From JAWKZG01 sp041396125 (GTDB lineage Bacteria; Pseudomonadota; Gammaproteobacteria; Competibacterales; Competibacteraceae), in NCBI GenBank assembly GCA_041396125.1, contig JAWKZG010000019.1:1-64000 (forward strand): DNA of 64,000 nucleotides. The letters run 5' to 3'. The position numbers were made by a program, and so were the translations under genes. This document shows positions 45,110-54,711 of this stretch, piece by piece. How positions within the stretch are numbered: the stretch's first letter is position 1; every line of letters starts with the position of its first letter. Under the pieces are notes generated by a model, which saw nothing but the letters and a program-made list of their open reading frames with translations, was not told the origin of the DNA and did not search any database.

Positions 45110-45952
45110 TTATGGCGTTAATCCATAAAACTGCATGGCGTTATAACCCAGCAGTTTTTCGCGTTGTTCATCGTTCAGCTTTTCTGCCCATTGCTGGGTA
45201 CAATTCCACCAGGGATCATAACCGCCGGCCAACAGGCTGACTGGCCAGTCGCTGCCCCATAACAAGCGATCGGGACCGAAGCAGTCGTATAAATGATCCA
45301 TGTACGGAAAAATATCCTCCGCCTGCCAGTCTGTTGCGGCTTCGGTGATCAACCCCGACAGCTTGCAATGCACCCGTGCTTCCTGGCTGATTGTCTGCAT
45401 GTGTGCGGCCCAGCTATCGAAAGCCTGGGAGAACGGGCGCTGCCGGATTTGCGGCTTGGCACCGTGGTCGATGACAATGGGCAGTGTCGGATAGCGTTGC
45501 AGAAATTCCGTAAACACACTGAGGTGTATCGGCTTGAGCAGGGCATCAAAACGCAAACCGCAGGCTTGCATAGCGGCAAAGGCGGGTTCCAGCTCAGGCT
45601 TGAGCATCCAGTTCACATCAGGAATATCCTGAATCATGGGGCGTAAACCGACCAGTTTGGGATGTCGGCTCAAGCGTTCAATCTCTGCGACCGCCTGCGG
45701 ACTGGCAAAGTCCACCCAGCCCACCACCGCTTGAATGAAGCTGTGTTGTTCAGCCAGGCTGAGCATAAACTCGGTTTCCGCTACGGTTTCCGCCGCTTGC
45801 ACCAGTACCGTGCCTGTGATGCCGTAACGCTGCAGTAGCGGTGCCAGATCTTCGGGCCAGAAATTGCGATACAGGGCTGTCTGTTCCGGCGTCATCCAGC
45901 TGTAGTCGCCGCGGGCAAGCTGCCAGAAGTGTTGATGACTGTCGATTCGCAT
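45110..45952 (-). CDS. Amidohydrolase family 2 protein (sugar-lactonase-like)
   Basis: The protein has 280 aa. It opens MRIDSHQHFW, with the HxH metal motif of the TIM-barrel amidohydrolases, and has DHGAKPQIRQR (~145-155), HCKLSGL (~195-201) and RLLWGSDWPVSLL (~235-247), which are also conserved. The family includes L-fuconolactonase and L-rhamnonolactonase, which open sugar lactones. It is 5 bp downstream of an aldo/keto reductase on the same strand, which would supply the lactone from an aldose, so a two-step dehydrogenase-lactonase unit is likely. The exact sugar is not known. Confidence 0.85.
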   Translation of the reverse strand: MRIDSHQHFWQLARGDYSWMTPEQTALYRNFWPEDLAPLLQRYGITGTVLVQAAETVAETEFMLSLAEQHSFIQAVVGWVDFASPQAVAEIERLSRHPKLVGLRPMIQDIPDVNWMLKPELEPAFAAMQACGLRFDALLKPIHLSVFTEFLQRYPTLPIVIDHGAKPQIRQRPFSQAFDSWAAHMQTISQEARVHCKLSGLITEAATDWQAEDIFPYMDHLYDCFGPDRLLWGSDWPVSLLAGGYDPWWNCTQQWAEKLNDEQREKLLGYNAMQFYGLTP

Positions 45953-45957
45953 GATGC

Positions 45958-46974
45958 TTACTCTCCTGCCGGTACCGGCGCGTCCGGGTGCAGCAGCTGG
46001 CGCTCGCGCAGAGCCTGCCAGAATGCTGCCGGGATAGGCGTCTGCAACAATTGGCGGTTGGCTTCGAGTTCGGCCCGGGTGCGTGAACCGGGGATAATGG
46101 ACGCAATAGCCGGGTGCGCCAGTGGAAATTGCAAAGCCGCGGCTGGCATGGGGACCTGAAAATCCTGGCAGACAGCCTGCAGTTGTGTGACCTTGTTGCG
46201 TATCGCTGCCGGCACCGCACCATAATTATAGGTTGCCTGCTCGTCCAGACCGCGCGCCAGCACACCGGAGTTAAACGGTCCGCCCACAATAATGGACACC
46301 TGCCGCCGTTCGCATTCGGGCAGAAAACTGTCCAGGCTGGTTTGTTCCAGCAGGGTATAGCGCCCGGCCAGCAGAAAGCAGTCGAAATCGGCGTATTGCA
46401 AGGCCTCCTGACAGACTTCCCATTCATTTACGCCCATGCCGATAGCTTTAATAACACCGCTGTCACGCAGTTCGGCCAGCGCTTTATAACCGCTTTCCAT
46501 CGCGGTTTTCATCAGTGCCGGATGGGCCTCGTCACCGTGCGTGACGCGTCCGATATCGTGCATCAGCAGCACATCGATCCGGTCCATGCCCAGGCGCTGA
46601 TAACTGTCCTCGACCGAACGCATGACGGCATCGTAGGAATAATCAAAATCAGCCCAGAACGGCAGGGTTTCGACAAAACCTTCCTGTTCCTTGCGCGGGT
46701 GATAGCCTGGCCGGATCAATCGGCCGACTTTGCTGCTGAGAATAAACTCATCGCGTGGCCGCTGACGCAAGGCATCGCCAAAACGCCGCTCGCTCAAGCC
46801 GTAGCCATAGTACGGCGCAGTGTCGAACAGCCGGCAGCCGGCATCCCAGGCTGCGGTCAGGACTTCCTGCGCGTCCTGCTCGCTGACCGGTCGGAATAAA
46901 TTACCCAGTGGTGCACCGCCAAAGCCTAAGGTTGTGACGGCAACACCGCTGCTGCCTAATGTTCTGCGTTCCAT
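45958..46974 (-). CDS. Aldo/keto reductase (aldose dehydrogenase-like)
   Basis: The protein has 338 aa from the ATG at 46974 (MERRTLGSSGVAVTTLGFGGAPLG); a longer in-frame start lies 99 bp upstream. It is a (beta/alpha)8 barrel with catalytic DTAPYYGYGLSERRFG (Tyr) and the active-site Lys in LSSKVGR, His in VLLMHDIGR, and the NADP-binding end IIPGSRTRAELEANRQLL. Several family members are D-threo-aldose 1-dehydrogenases that oxidise L-fucose to its lactone. Coupling to the lactonase-like amidohydrolase supports this type of role, although the sugar is unproven. Confidence 0.85.
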   Translation of the reverse strand: MERRTLGSSGVAVTTLGFGGAPLGNLFRPVSEQDAQEVLTAAWDAGCRLFDTAPYYGYGLSERRFGDALRQRPRDEFILSSKVGRLIRPGYHPRKEQEGFVETLPFWADFDYSYDAVMRSVEDSYQRLGMDRIDVLLMHDIGRVTHGDEAHPALMKTAMESGYKALAELRDSGVIKAIGMGVNEWEVCQEALQYADFDCFLLAGRYTLLEQTSLDSFLPECERRQVSIIVGGPFNSGVLARGLDEQATYNYGAVPAAIRNKVTQLQAVCQDFQVPMPAAALQFPLAHPAIASIIPGSRTRAELEANRQLLQTPIPAAFWQALRERQLLHPDAPVPAGE

Positions 46975-47298
46975 GAAGCCTCCTCTGGAATGATTTATGC
47001 GAAATATGATGGCGTCTGGCTGCTGCGTTCTTGTCGGTCTGTAGTTTTTTCGCAACGAACAGTAAACCGGCACACCAAACCCTTATTTTAGTCTATCCGG
47101 CCCGGCTGGTGGCTCATTTGACCGTATTGAAAGCCGCAAGGGGTTGGGTATGGCAAAATCCAGAGCGGAAAGCGGAAGCCGGCAGCAAAGAAGAGAACAA
47201 CGGATTTGCGCTTGATGCCGTCAGGCGCGTCCTTGCGCCAAAACCAGGGGTGAGTTCAGAAGTAAGCTGAGGGTAAAAGCCGGAATTCTGGCCGCAAC
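46975..47298. other. 324-bp gap between minus-strand genes
   Basis: This region lies between the aldo/keto reductase gene and the end of the Fe-S protein gene, both on the minus strand. It includes the promoter of the reductase. No ORF with believable coding character, hairpin or repeat was found. Confidence 0.45.
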
Positions 47299-48666
47299 TT
47301 AAAGTCCGTAAGCCTGCCGCAGCAAACTTAGGGGGTGAGTCGGCTCCGGGGTTGGTTCCTGGTTTTTATTGCCGGATTTGAGGCCGTTTTCGATCTGATG
47401 GCCTGCCATGGGACAATCGCTGGCGTAATAATCCGGCTCGAAATTTTTCACCTTGCTGACCACCGGCCGGCAGATTTTCATGGAGGTGGCGTGGAATTCC
47501 GATTTCACAGCGTAGGTGCCGTCATGACCGGAACAGCGTTCGATCAGGTCGATCTGGGTATCCGGAATCAGCTGTAATAGCTCGCGGGTTTTCAGGCCGA
47601 TATTCTGTACTCGCAGATGGCAGGAGGCATGGTAGCTGACTTTGCCAAGCTGGTTTTTAAAATCCGTGTTGAGCTTGCCTTCTTTGTGTCGCAGCATGAG
47701 ATATTCGAACGGATCGAAAATATGCGCCCGCACTTTGGCCACCTCGGGGTCGTCGGGGAACATCAGCGGCAGTTCCTGTTTGAACATCAGCACGCAGGAG
47801 GGCACCGGGCCGACAATATCCCAGCCCTCGTCGATCAGTCTGGCCAGCACCGGGATATTGGCGTCTTTGGCTTTGGCAACGGCGTCCAGATCACCCAGTT
47901 CCAGTTTGGGCATGCCGCAGCATTGCTCTTTATTGACCAGGCGCATACTGATGCCATTGTGCTCGAAGACTGTAACCAGATCCTCGGCGATATGCGGCTC
48001 GTTGTAATTACCGTAGCAGGTGGTAAAGAGGGCGACTTTGCCGCGGGTGCGACCGACCGGTTCGGGATTCTGCACGGCGCTCTGGTGATGGCCCAGGCGT
48101 TTCCGGGCGGTATTGCTGTGATATTTCGGCAGGATGGCATCAGGGTGCACACCGAGAGCGCTCTCCAGAACTTTGCGCATGGTCGGTGAGTTATTGGAGG
48201 CGTTGACCGTTTGCACCACAACCGGGATGCTGGCAAGCTTGCCGACAGCATCGGTGGAGGTTAAGACCTTGTCGCGGAATTTGGTTTTGCCTTGCTTGAA
48301 TTTAACCGCTTTGGCCCGTAGCATCAGATGCGGGAAATCGACGTTCCATTCGTGTGGTGGCACGTAGGGACATTTGGTCATATAGCACAGATCGCACAAA
48401 TAGCATTCATCCACGACGTTCCAGTAATCGTCGTGCTTGACGCCATCGACTTCCATGGTTTCGGATTCATCGACCAGATCAAACAATGTCGGGAACGCAT
48501 TGCACAGGCTGACACAACGCCGACAGCCGTGACAGATGTCATAAACGCGTTCGAGTTCATTGAACAGCGCATCCTGGTTATAAAATTCCGGATTTTGCCA
48601 GTCGAGTGGATGTCGAGTGGGTGCGTCCAGACTGCCTTCACGGCGGCCTGATGTTGCATTTGACAT
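47299..48666 (-). CDS. GlpC-like iron-sulfur (CCG domain) oxidoreductase subunit
   Basis: The protein has 455 aa from the ATG at 48666, with GGAGA five bases upstream. Two [4Fe-4S] ferredoxin motifs lie at ~40-110 (CHGCRRCVSLCNAFP; CYLCDLCYMTKCPYVPP). Two cysteine-rich CCG domains follow, the first in TTCYGNYN...QCCGMPKLE (~210-250), the second in YHASCHLRVQN...ERCSGHDGTY (~345-385). This is the GlpC/HdrD-type architecture, which passes electrons from a flavoprotein to the quinone pool or a heterodisulfide-like partner. The FAD protein gene divergent across a 145-bp spacer is a candidate partner. The exact substrate is unknown. Confidence 0.88.
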   Translation of the reverse strand: MSNATSGRREGSLDAPTRHPLDWQNPEFYNQDALFNELERVYDICHGCRRCVSLCNAFPTLFDLVDESETMEVDGVKHDDYWNVVDECYLCDLCYMTKCPYVPPHEWNVDFPHLMLRAKAVKFKQGKTKFRDKVLTSTDAVGKLASIPVVVQTVNASNNSPTMRKVLESALGVHPDAILPKYHSNTARKRLGHHQSAVQNPEPVGRTRGKVALFTTCYGNYNEPHIAEDLVTVFEHNGISMRLVNKEQCCGMPKLELGDLDAVAKAKDANIPVLARLIDEGWDIVGPVPSCVLMFKQELPLMFPDDPEVAKVRAHIFDPFEYLMLRHKEGKLNTDFKNQLGKVSYHASCHLRVQNIGLKTRELLQLIPDTQIDLIERCSGHDGTYAVKSEFHATSMKICRPVVSKVKNFEPDYYASDCPMAGHQIENGLKSGNKNQEPTPEPTHPLSLLRQAYGL

Positions 48667-48711
48667 AGCGATCTCCATGTTAGGGTTAAAATAATCAAGT
48701 AGTTAATTTAT

Positions 48712-48732
48712 ATTTTAGACTTGGTCTAAAAT
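48712..48732. promoter_or_regulatory. Perfect 21-bp palindrome in the divergent spacer (operator-like)
   Basis: ATTTTAGAC-TTG-GTCTAAAAT, with arms of nine bases matching exactly. It is AT-rich and sits 46-66 bp upstream of the minus-strand Fe-S gene start and 79 bp from the plus-strand FAD gene start. This is a typical position for a dimeric repressor or activator (for example an Rrf2-type Fe-S regulator), but the factor is not known. Confidence 0.6.
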
Positions 48733-48810
48733 GATTACAATCCAATTGTATGGTCAGAATAGTAATGAAACTGTCGAATTGTATGAACCGTTTCCCGGCG
48801 CTGTTTTGAC

Positions 48811-50001
48811 GTGCTCGTGACAAAACCCGCTACCGCATCCTGTGACTGCGTGATCATCGGCGGCGGCATTGCCGGCGTATGGTTATTGGCGCGTCTGCAG
48901 CAGGCGGGCTATCACGCGCTGTTGATCGAAGCGAATCAGCTGGGCAGCGGTCAGACCCTGTATTCGCAGGGCATTATTCATGGCGGTATCAAATATTCCC
49001 TGAGCGGCAGTCTGACCGGCGCCACCCGCGCTATCAGCGCCATGCCCGAGCGCTGGCGGCGCTGCCTGAACGGTCAAGGCGAGCTTGATCTGCGGACTGC
49101 CCGGGTGCTGAGCGAGCGGCAGCATCTGATAACCTCCGACAGTCTGGGTTCGCGCCTGAGCGGCTTTTTTGCCAGCCAGGCCTTGCAAAGTCAGATCCAG
49201 TCTGTTGCTGCCGGCGATTATCCTGCTGTGTTGCAGAACCCTGCTTTTCAGGGCCGGGTTTATCGTCTGCACGAACCTGTGCTGCAGATCGACAGCGTAC
49301 TGGCTGCGTTGCTGGCACAGGTGTCACAGGGCTCGGTATTACAGGGCACCGCGCACATACCGCGACCGGATACGGTGCAGCTGCATAACGGCGCACGAGC
49401 ACTGCATCTGCACACCCGGTGTGTGATCTGGACTGCCGGTGCCGGTAATGCGACAGTCGACCCGTCTGCCCAGCAGAGCCGGCCTTTGCAGATGGTACTG
49501 GCCCGCGCCCGGCCCCCGCATAACCCGCTGCCGCTGCTCTATGGGCATTGTGTCGGCGTGGGTGACAAGCCGCGGTTGACCATTACCAGCCATACGGATC
49601 GGCAGGGGCGGCTGGTTTGGTATATCGGCGGTCTGCTGGCAGAAAACGGGGTTGCACTTGAACCGCCCGAACAGATTGCGCAGGCGCGCTCCGAACTGGC
49701 ACTGAGCTTTCCCTGGCTGGATTGGTCGGTGGTTGAGTTTGCCACCTGCCGGATTGCACGGGCTGAGGGGCGGCAAGCCGGTGGGAAACGACCGGATTTA
49801 CCGGTGCTGCAGGAACGCAATGGTGTGTTGCTGGCCTGGCCGACGAAACTGGCGTTGGTTCCCTTGCTGGCCGACCGGGTCATGGACTGGTTGCAGGTGG
49901 CAGCGATTCAGCCCGGATGTGTTGCAGCAGCGCCTGTGCCTGACTGGCCCCGACCGTCGCTGGCCGATTATCCGTGGGAGCAGGATTTGCAATGGAATTA
50001 A
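48811..50001 (+). CDS. FAD-dependent oxidoreductase (DAO fold)
   Basis: The protein has 396 aa from a GTG at 48811 (another GTG 6 bp in). The FAD dinucleotide motif is CVIIGGGIAGVWLLARLQQAGYHALLIE (residues ~13-40), followed by QTLYSQGIIHGGIKYSLSG, typical of glycerol-3-phosphate dehydrogenase/D-amino acid oxidase-type flavoproteins. There is no iron-sulfur motif and no signal peptide. Its partner may be the divergent GlpC-like protein. It overlaps the next gene by 10 bp, so it is in one operon with the reductase and waaA. Confidence 0.83.
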   Translation: MLVTKPATASCDCVIIGGGIAGVWLLARLQQAGYHALLIEANQLGSGQTLYSQGIIHGGIKYSLSGSLTGATRAISAMPERWRRCLNGQGELDLRTARVLSERQHLITSDSLGSRLSGFFASQALQSQIQSVAAGDYPAVLQNPAFQGRVYRLHEPVLQIDSVLAALLAQVSQGSVLQGTAHIPRPDTVQLHNGARALHLHTRCVIWTAGAGNATVDPSAQQSRPLQMVLARARPPHNPLPLLYGHCVGVGDKPRLTITSHTDRQGRLVWYIGGLLAENGVALEPPEQIAQARSELALSFPWLDWSVVEFATCRIARAEGRQAGGKRPDLPVLQERNGVLLAWPTKLALVPLLADRVMDWLQVAAIQPGCVAAAPVPDWPRPSLADYPWEQDLQWN

Positions 50002-50824
50002 GAGCACTCGGTTCGACTGGCATAAAAGTCAGTGCACTCGGCTTGGGTACGGTCAAATTTGGCCGTAATCAGGGCGTGAAATATCCCCGGGGGTTTGCGC
50101 TGCCGAGCGATCAACAGATCCGGGATCTGCTCGCTCAGGCGCGTGAGCTGGGTATCAATCTGCTGGATACCGCTCCGGCTTACGGCAGCAGCGAGGAACG
50201 GCTGGGACGCTTGTTGCCGCCTGCGCAATCACATTGGCTTATCAGCACCAAAGTCGGTGAAACGTTTCAGCAGGGCAAGTCTGTTTTTGATTTTTCAGCA
50301 GCGGCTACACAAGCCAGTGTCGAGCGCAGTTTACGGCTGTTGCGACGGGAGTCTCTGGATCTGGTGCTGATTCACTCGGATGGCGACGATGAGCGCATTC
50401 TGCAGCAGACCGACTGTCTGCAGACCTTGCTGACACTGAAGGCGCGCGGCTGGATTCGTGCCGTGGGCATGTCATCCAAAACGGTTGCAGGCGGCCTGCT
50501 GGCGGTAACGCACTGTGATGTTGTGATGGTGACGTATAATTTATTGTCAACGGCTGAGTTGCCGGTCATCCGGCAGGCGCGCCAGGCGGGCAAGGGTGTG
50601 TTGATTAAAAAGGTCTGTTGAGCGGGCATTTACAGCAAATTCAGGTGCCTGCTGCCGATCCGGTGGCAGCATCCATGCGCCTGCTGTTAAGTGAGCCTGG
50701 CGTGAGCAGCGTGGTTATCGGCACCCTCAATCCCGCCCATTTACAGGCCAATGTGGCAGCGGCCTGTTTGGCTCACGACAACACAACCGGGAGCAAAAAG
50801 GATCAAGCCGGAGAGAAAACCTGA
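49992..50824 (+). CDS. Aldo/keto reductase, second copy, with a late frameshift
   Basis: About 277 aa if read through one missing base. The start at 49992 (MELRALGSTGIKVSALGLGTVKFG) is inside the end of the FAD gene. It has LLDTAPAYGSSEERLGRLL, STKVGET, VLIHSDG and MVTYNLLST. After VLIKK the frame breaks at an AAAAA run near 50605, and GLLSGHLQQIQVPAADPVA...VIGTLNPAHLQANV continues in the next frame to a stop at 50824. The stop overlaps the waaA ATG. Substrate unknown. Confidence 0.85.
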
Positions 50825-52143
50825 TGCGCCACCTCTACACACTGTTGTATTACCTGATCCTGCCGGGGATTTTAGTGCGCCTCTGGTGGCGTGGCCGTAA
50901 AGAGCCGGCCTATCGGGAGCGCTGGGCAGAGCGGTTCGGGTTTATCGATGCGGTACCGGCAGGCTGTCTCTGGGTTCATGCGGTATCACTGGGTGAAACG
51001 CGCGCTGCGGTGCCGCTGATCCGGGCGCTGCAGGAGCGTTATCCCGGCCGACCGGTGCTGGTAACCACGATGACGCCGACCGGTTCACGCCAGGTGCGGG
51101 ATTCCTTCGGCAACCGAGTGTTTCATGTTTATTTGCCTTATGATCTGCCGGCTGCAGTGCAACGTTTTTTGCAGCGCACCCGGCCGGCGCTGGGGGTGAT
51201 CATGGAAACCGAACTGTGGCCGAATCTGCTGCAGGCCTGTCAGGATGCCACTATTCCGATAGTGATTGCCAATGCCCGGTTGTCGGCCCGTTCTGCGCGT
51301 GGCTATCGCTGCCTGTCGGGCTTAAGCCGGGCGATGTTGAACAATACAAGCTTGGTCGCAGCCCAGACCGAGGCCGATGGTGCGCGTTTTATACAGCTGG
51401 GACTGGACCCCGGCAAACTGAAGGTTACCGGCAATATCAAATATGATCTTATCCTGCCGGAAGGGCTGGCCCAGTACGGTCAGGAGACCCGGCAAGCGTT
51501 GTTTGGCGCGCGCCCGGTCTGGATTGCAGCCAGTACGCATCAGGGCGAGGATGAAGCGATTCTGACCGCTTTTACGCAATTACAGCAGCATTTCCCCGAG
51601 CTGCTGCTGATTTTGACACCGCGCCATCCGCAGCGCTTTGACGAGGTCTATGCCTTGTGCCAGCAGCGCAAACTGTCAGTCGTGCGGCGCAGCAGCGGCG
51701 CGGCCTGCACGCCAGCTATCCAGGTTTATCTGGGGGACAGCATCGGCGAATTATTAATGCTGTACGCGCTGGCCGATGTGGCGTTTGTTGGCGGCAGCCT
51801 GGTGCCCAGTGGCGGGCATAATGTGCTGGAACCCGCTCAGTTGGGTGTGCCGGTTGTGTTCGGCCCGCATATGTTCAATTTTACGGAAGCTGCCCGCCAT
51901 TTGCTGGCAGCGGACGGCGCCCGTCAGGTCAAAGACAGCGTCGAGCTGACCGAAGTGCTGCGCCTGTTATTGCTGGACCCTAATGCCCGCCAGAATATGG
52001 GCATGCGGGCGAAACAGGCAGTGCATGCCAATCGCGGGGCGCTGGCGCGTCTGTTTGCCCTGCTGGAAGATATCCTGCGCCAGGATGAGCCGCCGCGTAC
52101 ACTCTTGCGTAACACCTCTGCGACCCGGCAACCCCCGGTTTGA
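50824..52143 (+). CDS. waaA: 3-deoxy-D-manno-octulosonic acid transferase (Kdo transferase)
   Basis: The protein has 439 aa. It opens with a membrane anchor (LYYLILPGILVRLWWRGRKEPAYRERWAERFG) and continues WVHAVSLGETRAAVPLIRAL, VLVTTMTPTGSRQV, VIMETELWPNLLQAC, ANARLSARSARGYR and VGGSLVPSGGHNVLEPAQLGVPVVFGPH, the conserved blocks of WaaA (GT-B fold). It adds Kdo to lipid IVA from CMP-Kdo at the inner face of the cytoplasmic membrane. The start overlaps the stop of the reductase gene. Confidence 0.96.
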   Translation: MRHLYTLLYYLILPGILVRLWWRGRKEPAYRERWAERFGFIDAVPAGCLWVHAVSLGETRAAVPLIRALQERYPGRPVLVTTMTPTGSRQVRDSFGNRVFHVYLPYDLPAAVQRFLQRTRPALGVIMETELWPNLLQACQDATIPIVIANARLSARSARGYRCLSGLSRAMLNNTSLVAAQTEADGARFIQLGLDPGKLKVTGNIKYDLILPEGLAQYGQETRQALFGARPVWIAASTHQGEDEAILTAFTQLQQHFPELLLILTPRHPQRFDEVYALCQQRKLSVVRRSSGAACTPAIQVYLGDSIGELLMLYALADVAFVGGSLVPSGGHNVLEPAQLGVPVVFGPHMFNFTEAARHLLAADGARQVKDSVELTEVLRLLLLDPNARQNMGMRAKQAVHANRGALARLFALLEDILRQDEPPRTLLRNTSATRQPPV

Positions 52144-52235
52144 TTGTCGCCAGGGTTGATGATTGCTTGTTCAAACTCTGAACCCTTACAGGCTGAATGG
52201 GTGGCCGATACGGTCGTACCTATAGGATAACTATT

Positions 52236-53828
52236 TTGAGTAGCACGAATTCCAACGATGCCGGGCAGATCGATTCCAGCCCGGCCAATGCCGAGGTGCG
52301 TGGCTGGCGGGCCAGCCTGGCCGCATTTTTCCAGGCCCGCGTTATTACCATGCTGTTTTTGGGATTTTCCGCCGGTTTGCCCCTGCTGTTGATTTTCAGC
52401 ACGTTATCGCTGTGGCTGCGGGAAGCGGATGTCAGTCGCTCTGCGGTGACGTTTTTCAGCTGGGCAGCCCTGGGCTACTCGTTTAAATTTGTTTGGGCAC
52501 CGTTGGTCGATGTCATGCCCTTGCCCGGGCTGAGTCGCTGGCTGGGACACCGTCGCGGCTGGCTGCTGCTGGCGCAGCTGATGATCATTCTGGCGATCTT
52601 ACGATGGCCTCAATCGACCCGAAAATGCATCTGACCGGCATGGCGCTGGCAGCAGTATTGCTGGGGTTTTCCTCGGCTACCCAGGATATTGTGATCGACG
52701 CTTACCGGATCGAATCTGCCGAGCCGGAACTGCAGGCTTTGCTATCGGCCACGTATATTGCCGGTTACCGGATTGCGATGCTGGTGGCCGGTGCCGGCGG
52801 GCTCAAGCTGGCAGCCTATTTCGCGCGGCGCAAGAGGCTTATGTGTACAGCGCCTGGCAGCAGACCTATCTGTGCATGTCAGCGGTCATGCTGGTTGGAA
52901 TAACCACTACACTGCTGATCCCCGAACCGCAAGTGAAACGCCGCCAGCTGGGATTTAAGCAGGCATCAGATTATCTGCGGTTTCTGCTGTTGTTTCTGTT
53001 TATTATCATACCCTTCGCAGGTACTTTTGTCAGTGCGAGCGGGGCGGTATGGCTGGCCGGTGCCGTTCATCAACTCACCGGCCTGGGCCAGCAATTCGGC
53101 GAATTTATCGGTGGCAGCGCCCGTTTTGCTGTTGCCCTCGGTGCGGCGGCAGTCGCTGCCCGAATCGGCGTACGACTGGGTATCGCGCCACGCGAGCGGC
53201 TGCGACAAACCTATGTTGAGCCGATTGCTGATTTTTGCAGCGTTACGGCAAAACCGCGTTTCTGATTCTGGCGCTGATTGCCTTGTATCGGATTTCGGAT
53301 ATTGTGCTTGGCGTGATTGCCAATGTGTTTTATTACGATCTCGGATTCACCAAAGATCAGATTGCCAATATCATCCAGACGTTTGGCCTGCTGATGACGC
53401 TGCTGGGCGGATTCTTTGGCGGTATGCTGGCGATGCGTTTTGGCGTGATGCGGATATTGTTTGTCGGTGCGCTGCTGGCCGCAGCGACCAATTTGCTGTT
53501 CGCTGCGCTGGCATTTATCGGTCCGGACATTAAAGCGTTAATGATTGTGGTAGCCGCTGATAATCTCAGCGCCGGCATTGCGAGTGCGGCCTTTGTGGCT
53601 TATTTATCATCCTTGACCAATATCTCGTTTACTGCTGTGCAGTATGCACTGTTCAGCTCGCTGATGACGCTGCTGCCTAAATTACTGGCCGGTTATTCCG
53701 GTTCCTGGGTCGATCATATCGGTTATATGCCGTTTTTTATTATTACCACTTTGCTGGGGCTGCCGGTGCTGCTGCTGGTGTATCTGGCGGCTCGCTATAC
53801 CAAAGTGCAGCACCCCAAAACGCTATAG
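52236..53828 (+). CDS. ampG: AmpG-like muropeptide permease, three apparent frameshifts
   Basis: About 530 aa if read through three single-base losses near 52603, 52828 and 53236. The start is a TTG at 52236 with AGGATAA upstream; an ATG at 52197 is the alternative. It is an MFS-type membrane protein with ~14 hydrophobic segments: LFLGFSAGLPLLLIFSTLSLWLREADVSR, SWAALGYSFKFVWAPLVD, ATQDIVIDAYRIE, LYRISDIVLGVIANVFYYDLGF and LGGFFGGMLAMRFGVMRILF. AmpG imports anhydro-muropeptides for wall recycling. All breaks restore cleanly with one added base, one in a T run, so sequencing error is the likely cause. Confidence 0.88.
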
Positions 53829-53843
53829 GTAGGGTGGACAGCT

Positions 53844-54614
53844 TTAGCGGTATTCATAATCCATGATCAGCGGAGCATGATCGGAAAAGCGCTCATCCTT
53901 ATAAATAGCGACACTTGTTGCTGTGGCGGCGATGGCCGGGGTGGTAATCTGATAATCAATCCGCCAGCCGACATTCTTGGCCCAGGCCTGGCCCCGGTTC
54001 GACCACCAGGTGTATTGTTCCGGACTCGGTTCAACCGCACGAAAAGCGTCAACTAGGCCGGTTTCACTGAATAGACGATCAAGCCAGGCGCGTTCCTCGG
54101 GTAAAAAACCGGAGTTTTTCTGATTGCCGCGCCAGTTTTTCAGATCAATTTCTTTATGCGCGATATTCCAGTCACCACAGATGATCAACTCTCGGCCCTG
54201 CGCTTTTTGCGCTTGTAAATGCGGCATTAAGCGATCCATGAGTTGATACTTAAAGGCTTGACGTTCTTCTTTGGAGGAACCCGAAGGCAGATAAAGCGAC
54301 ACCACGCTGAGCGCGCCGTAACGGGCTTCCAGCCAGCGGCCTTCGCTGTCCATATCCGGCCAGCCCAGCCCGTAATGAACCTGCTCGGGTTGCTGACGGC
54401 AATACAGTGCCACCCCGCTGTAACCGGGTTTTTCAGCGCTATGGTAGTAGCAATGATAGCCCTGTGGAAAGTAAACGATATCATCCAGTTGCGGTAATTG
54501 CGCTTTGGTTTCCTGGATGCAGACAATATCGGCATTCTGCTGTGCCAGCCAGCTGAAAAAACCTTTCCGGGCGGCGGAGCGAATACCATTAGCGTTGAGA
54601 GTGATGATACGCAC
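53844..54614 (-). CDS. xthA: Exodeoxyribonuclease III family endonuclease
   Basis: The protein has 256 aa, close to the 255-270 aa of the ExoIII type, from a GTG at 54614 (MRIITLNANGIRSAARKGF). The catalytic residues read: QETK (Glu ~34), SGVALYC, ICGDWNIAHKEIDL (Asp/Asn pair ~150), WRIDYQITT and SDHAPLIMDY (Asp-His, C-terminus). It is an AP endonuclease and 3'-phosphodiesterase in base-excision repair. An upstream in-frame ATG at 54692 would add 26 unconserved residues. It converges with ampG. Confidence 0.92.
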   Translation of the reverse strand: MRIITLNANGIRSAARKGFFSWLAQQNADIVCIQETKAQLPQLDDIVYFPQGYHCYYHSAEKPGYSGVALYCRQQPEQVHYGLGWPDMDSEGRWLEARYGALSVVSLYLPSGSSKEERQAFKYQLMDRLMPHLQAQKAQGRELIICGDWNIAHKEIDLKNWRGNQKNSGFLPEERAWLDRLFSETGLVDAFRAVEPSPEQYTWWSNRGQAWAKNVGWRIDYQITTPAIAATATSVAIYKDERFSDHAPLIMDYEYR

Positions 54615-54711
54615 GATAGTGTTATTTGATGTCCAAAAAAAGAGTTGACGTAATTCCGATTTTTTTAGGCTGCCAAGGCAGCTTTCAGGCATGAAACTTC
54701 AGGTATAAAAA

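Noticed and set aside
47031..47270. 79-codon plus-strand frame
   Set aside because: No homologous look and no ribosome-binding site; it overlaps the promoter region of a divergently read gene.
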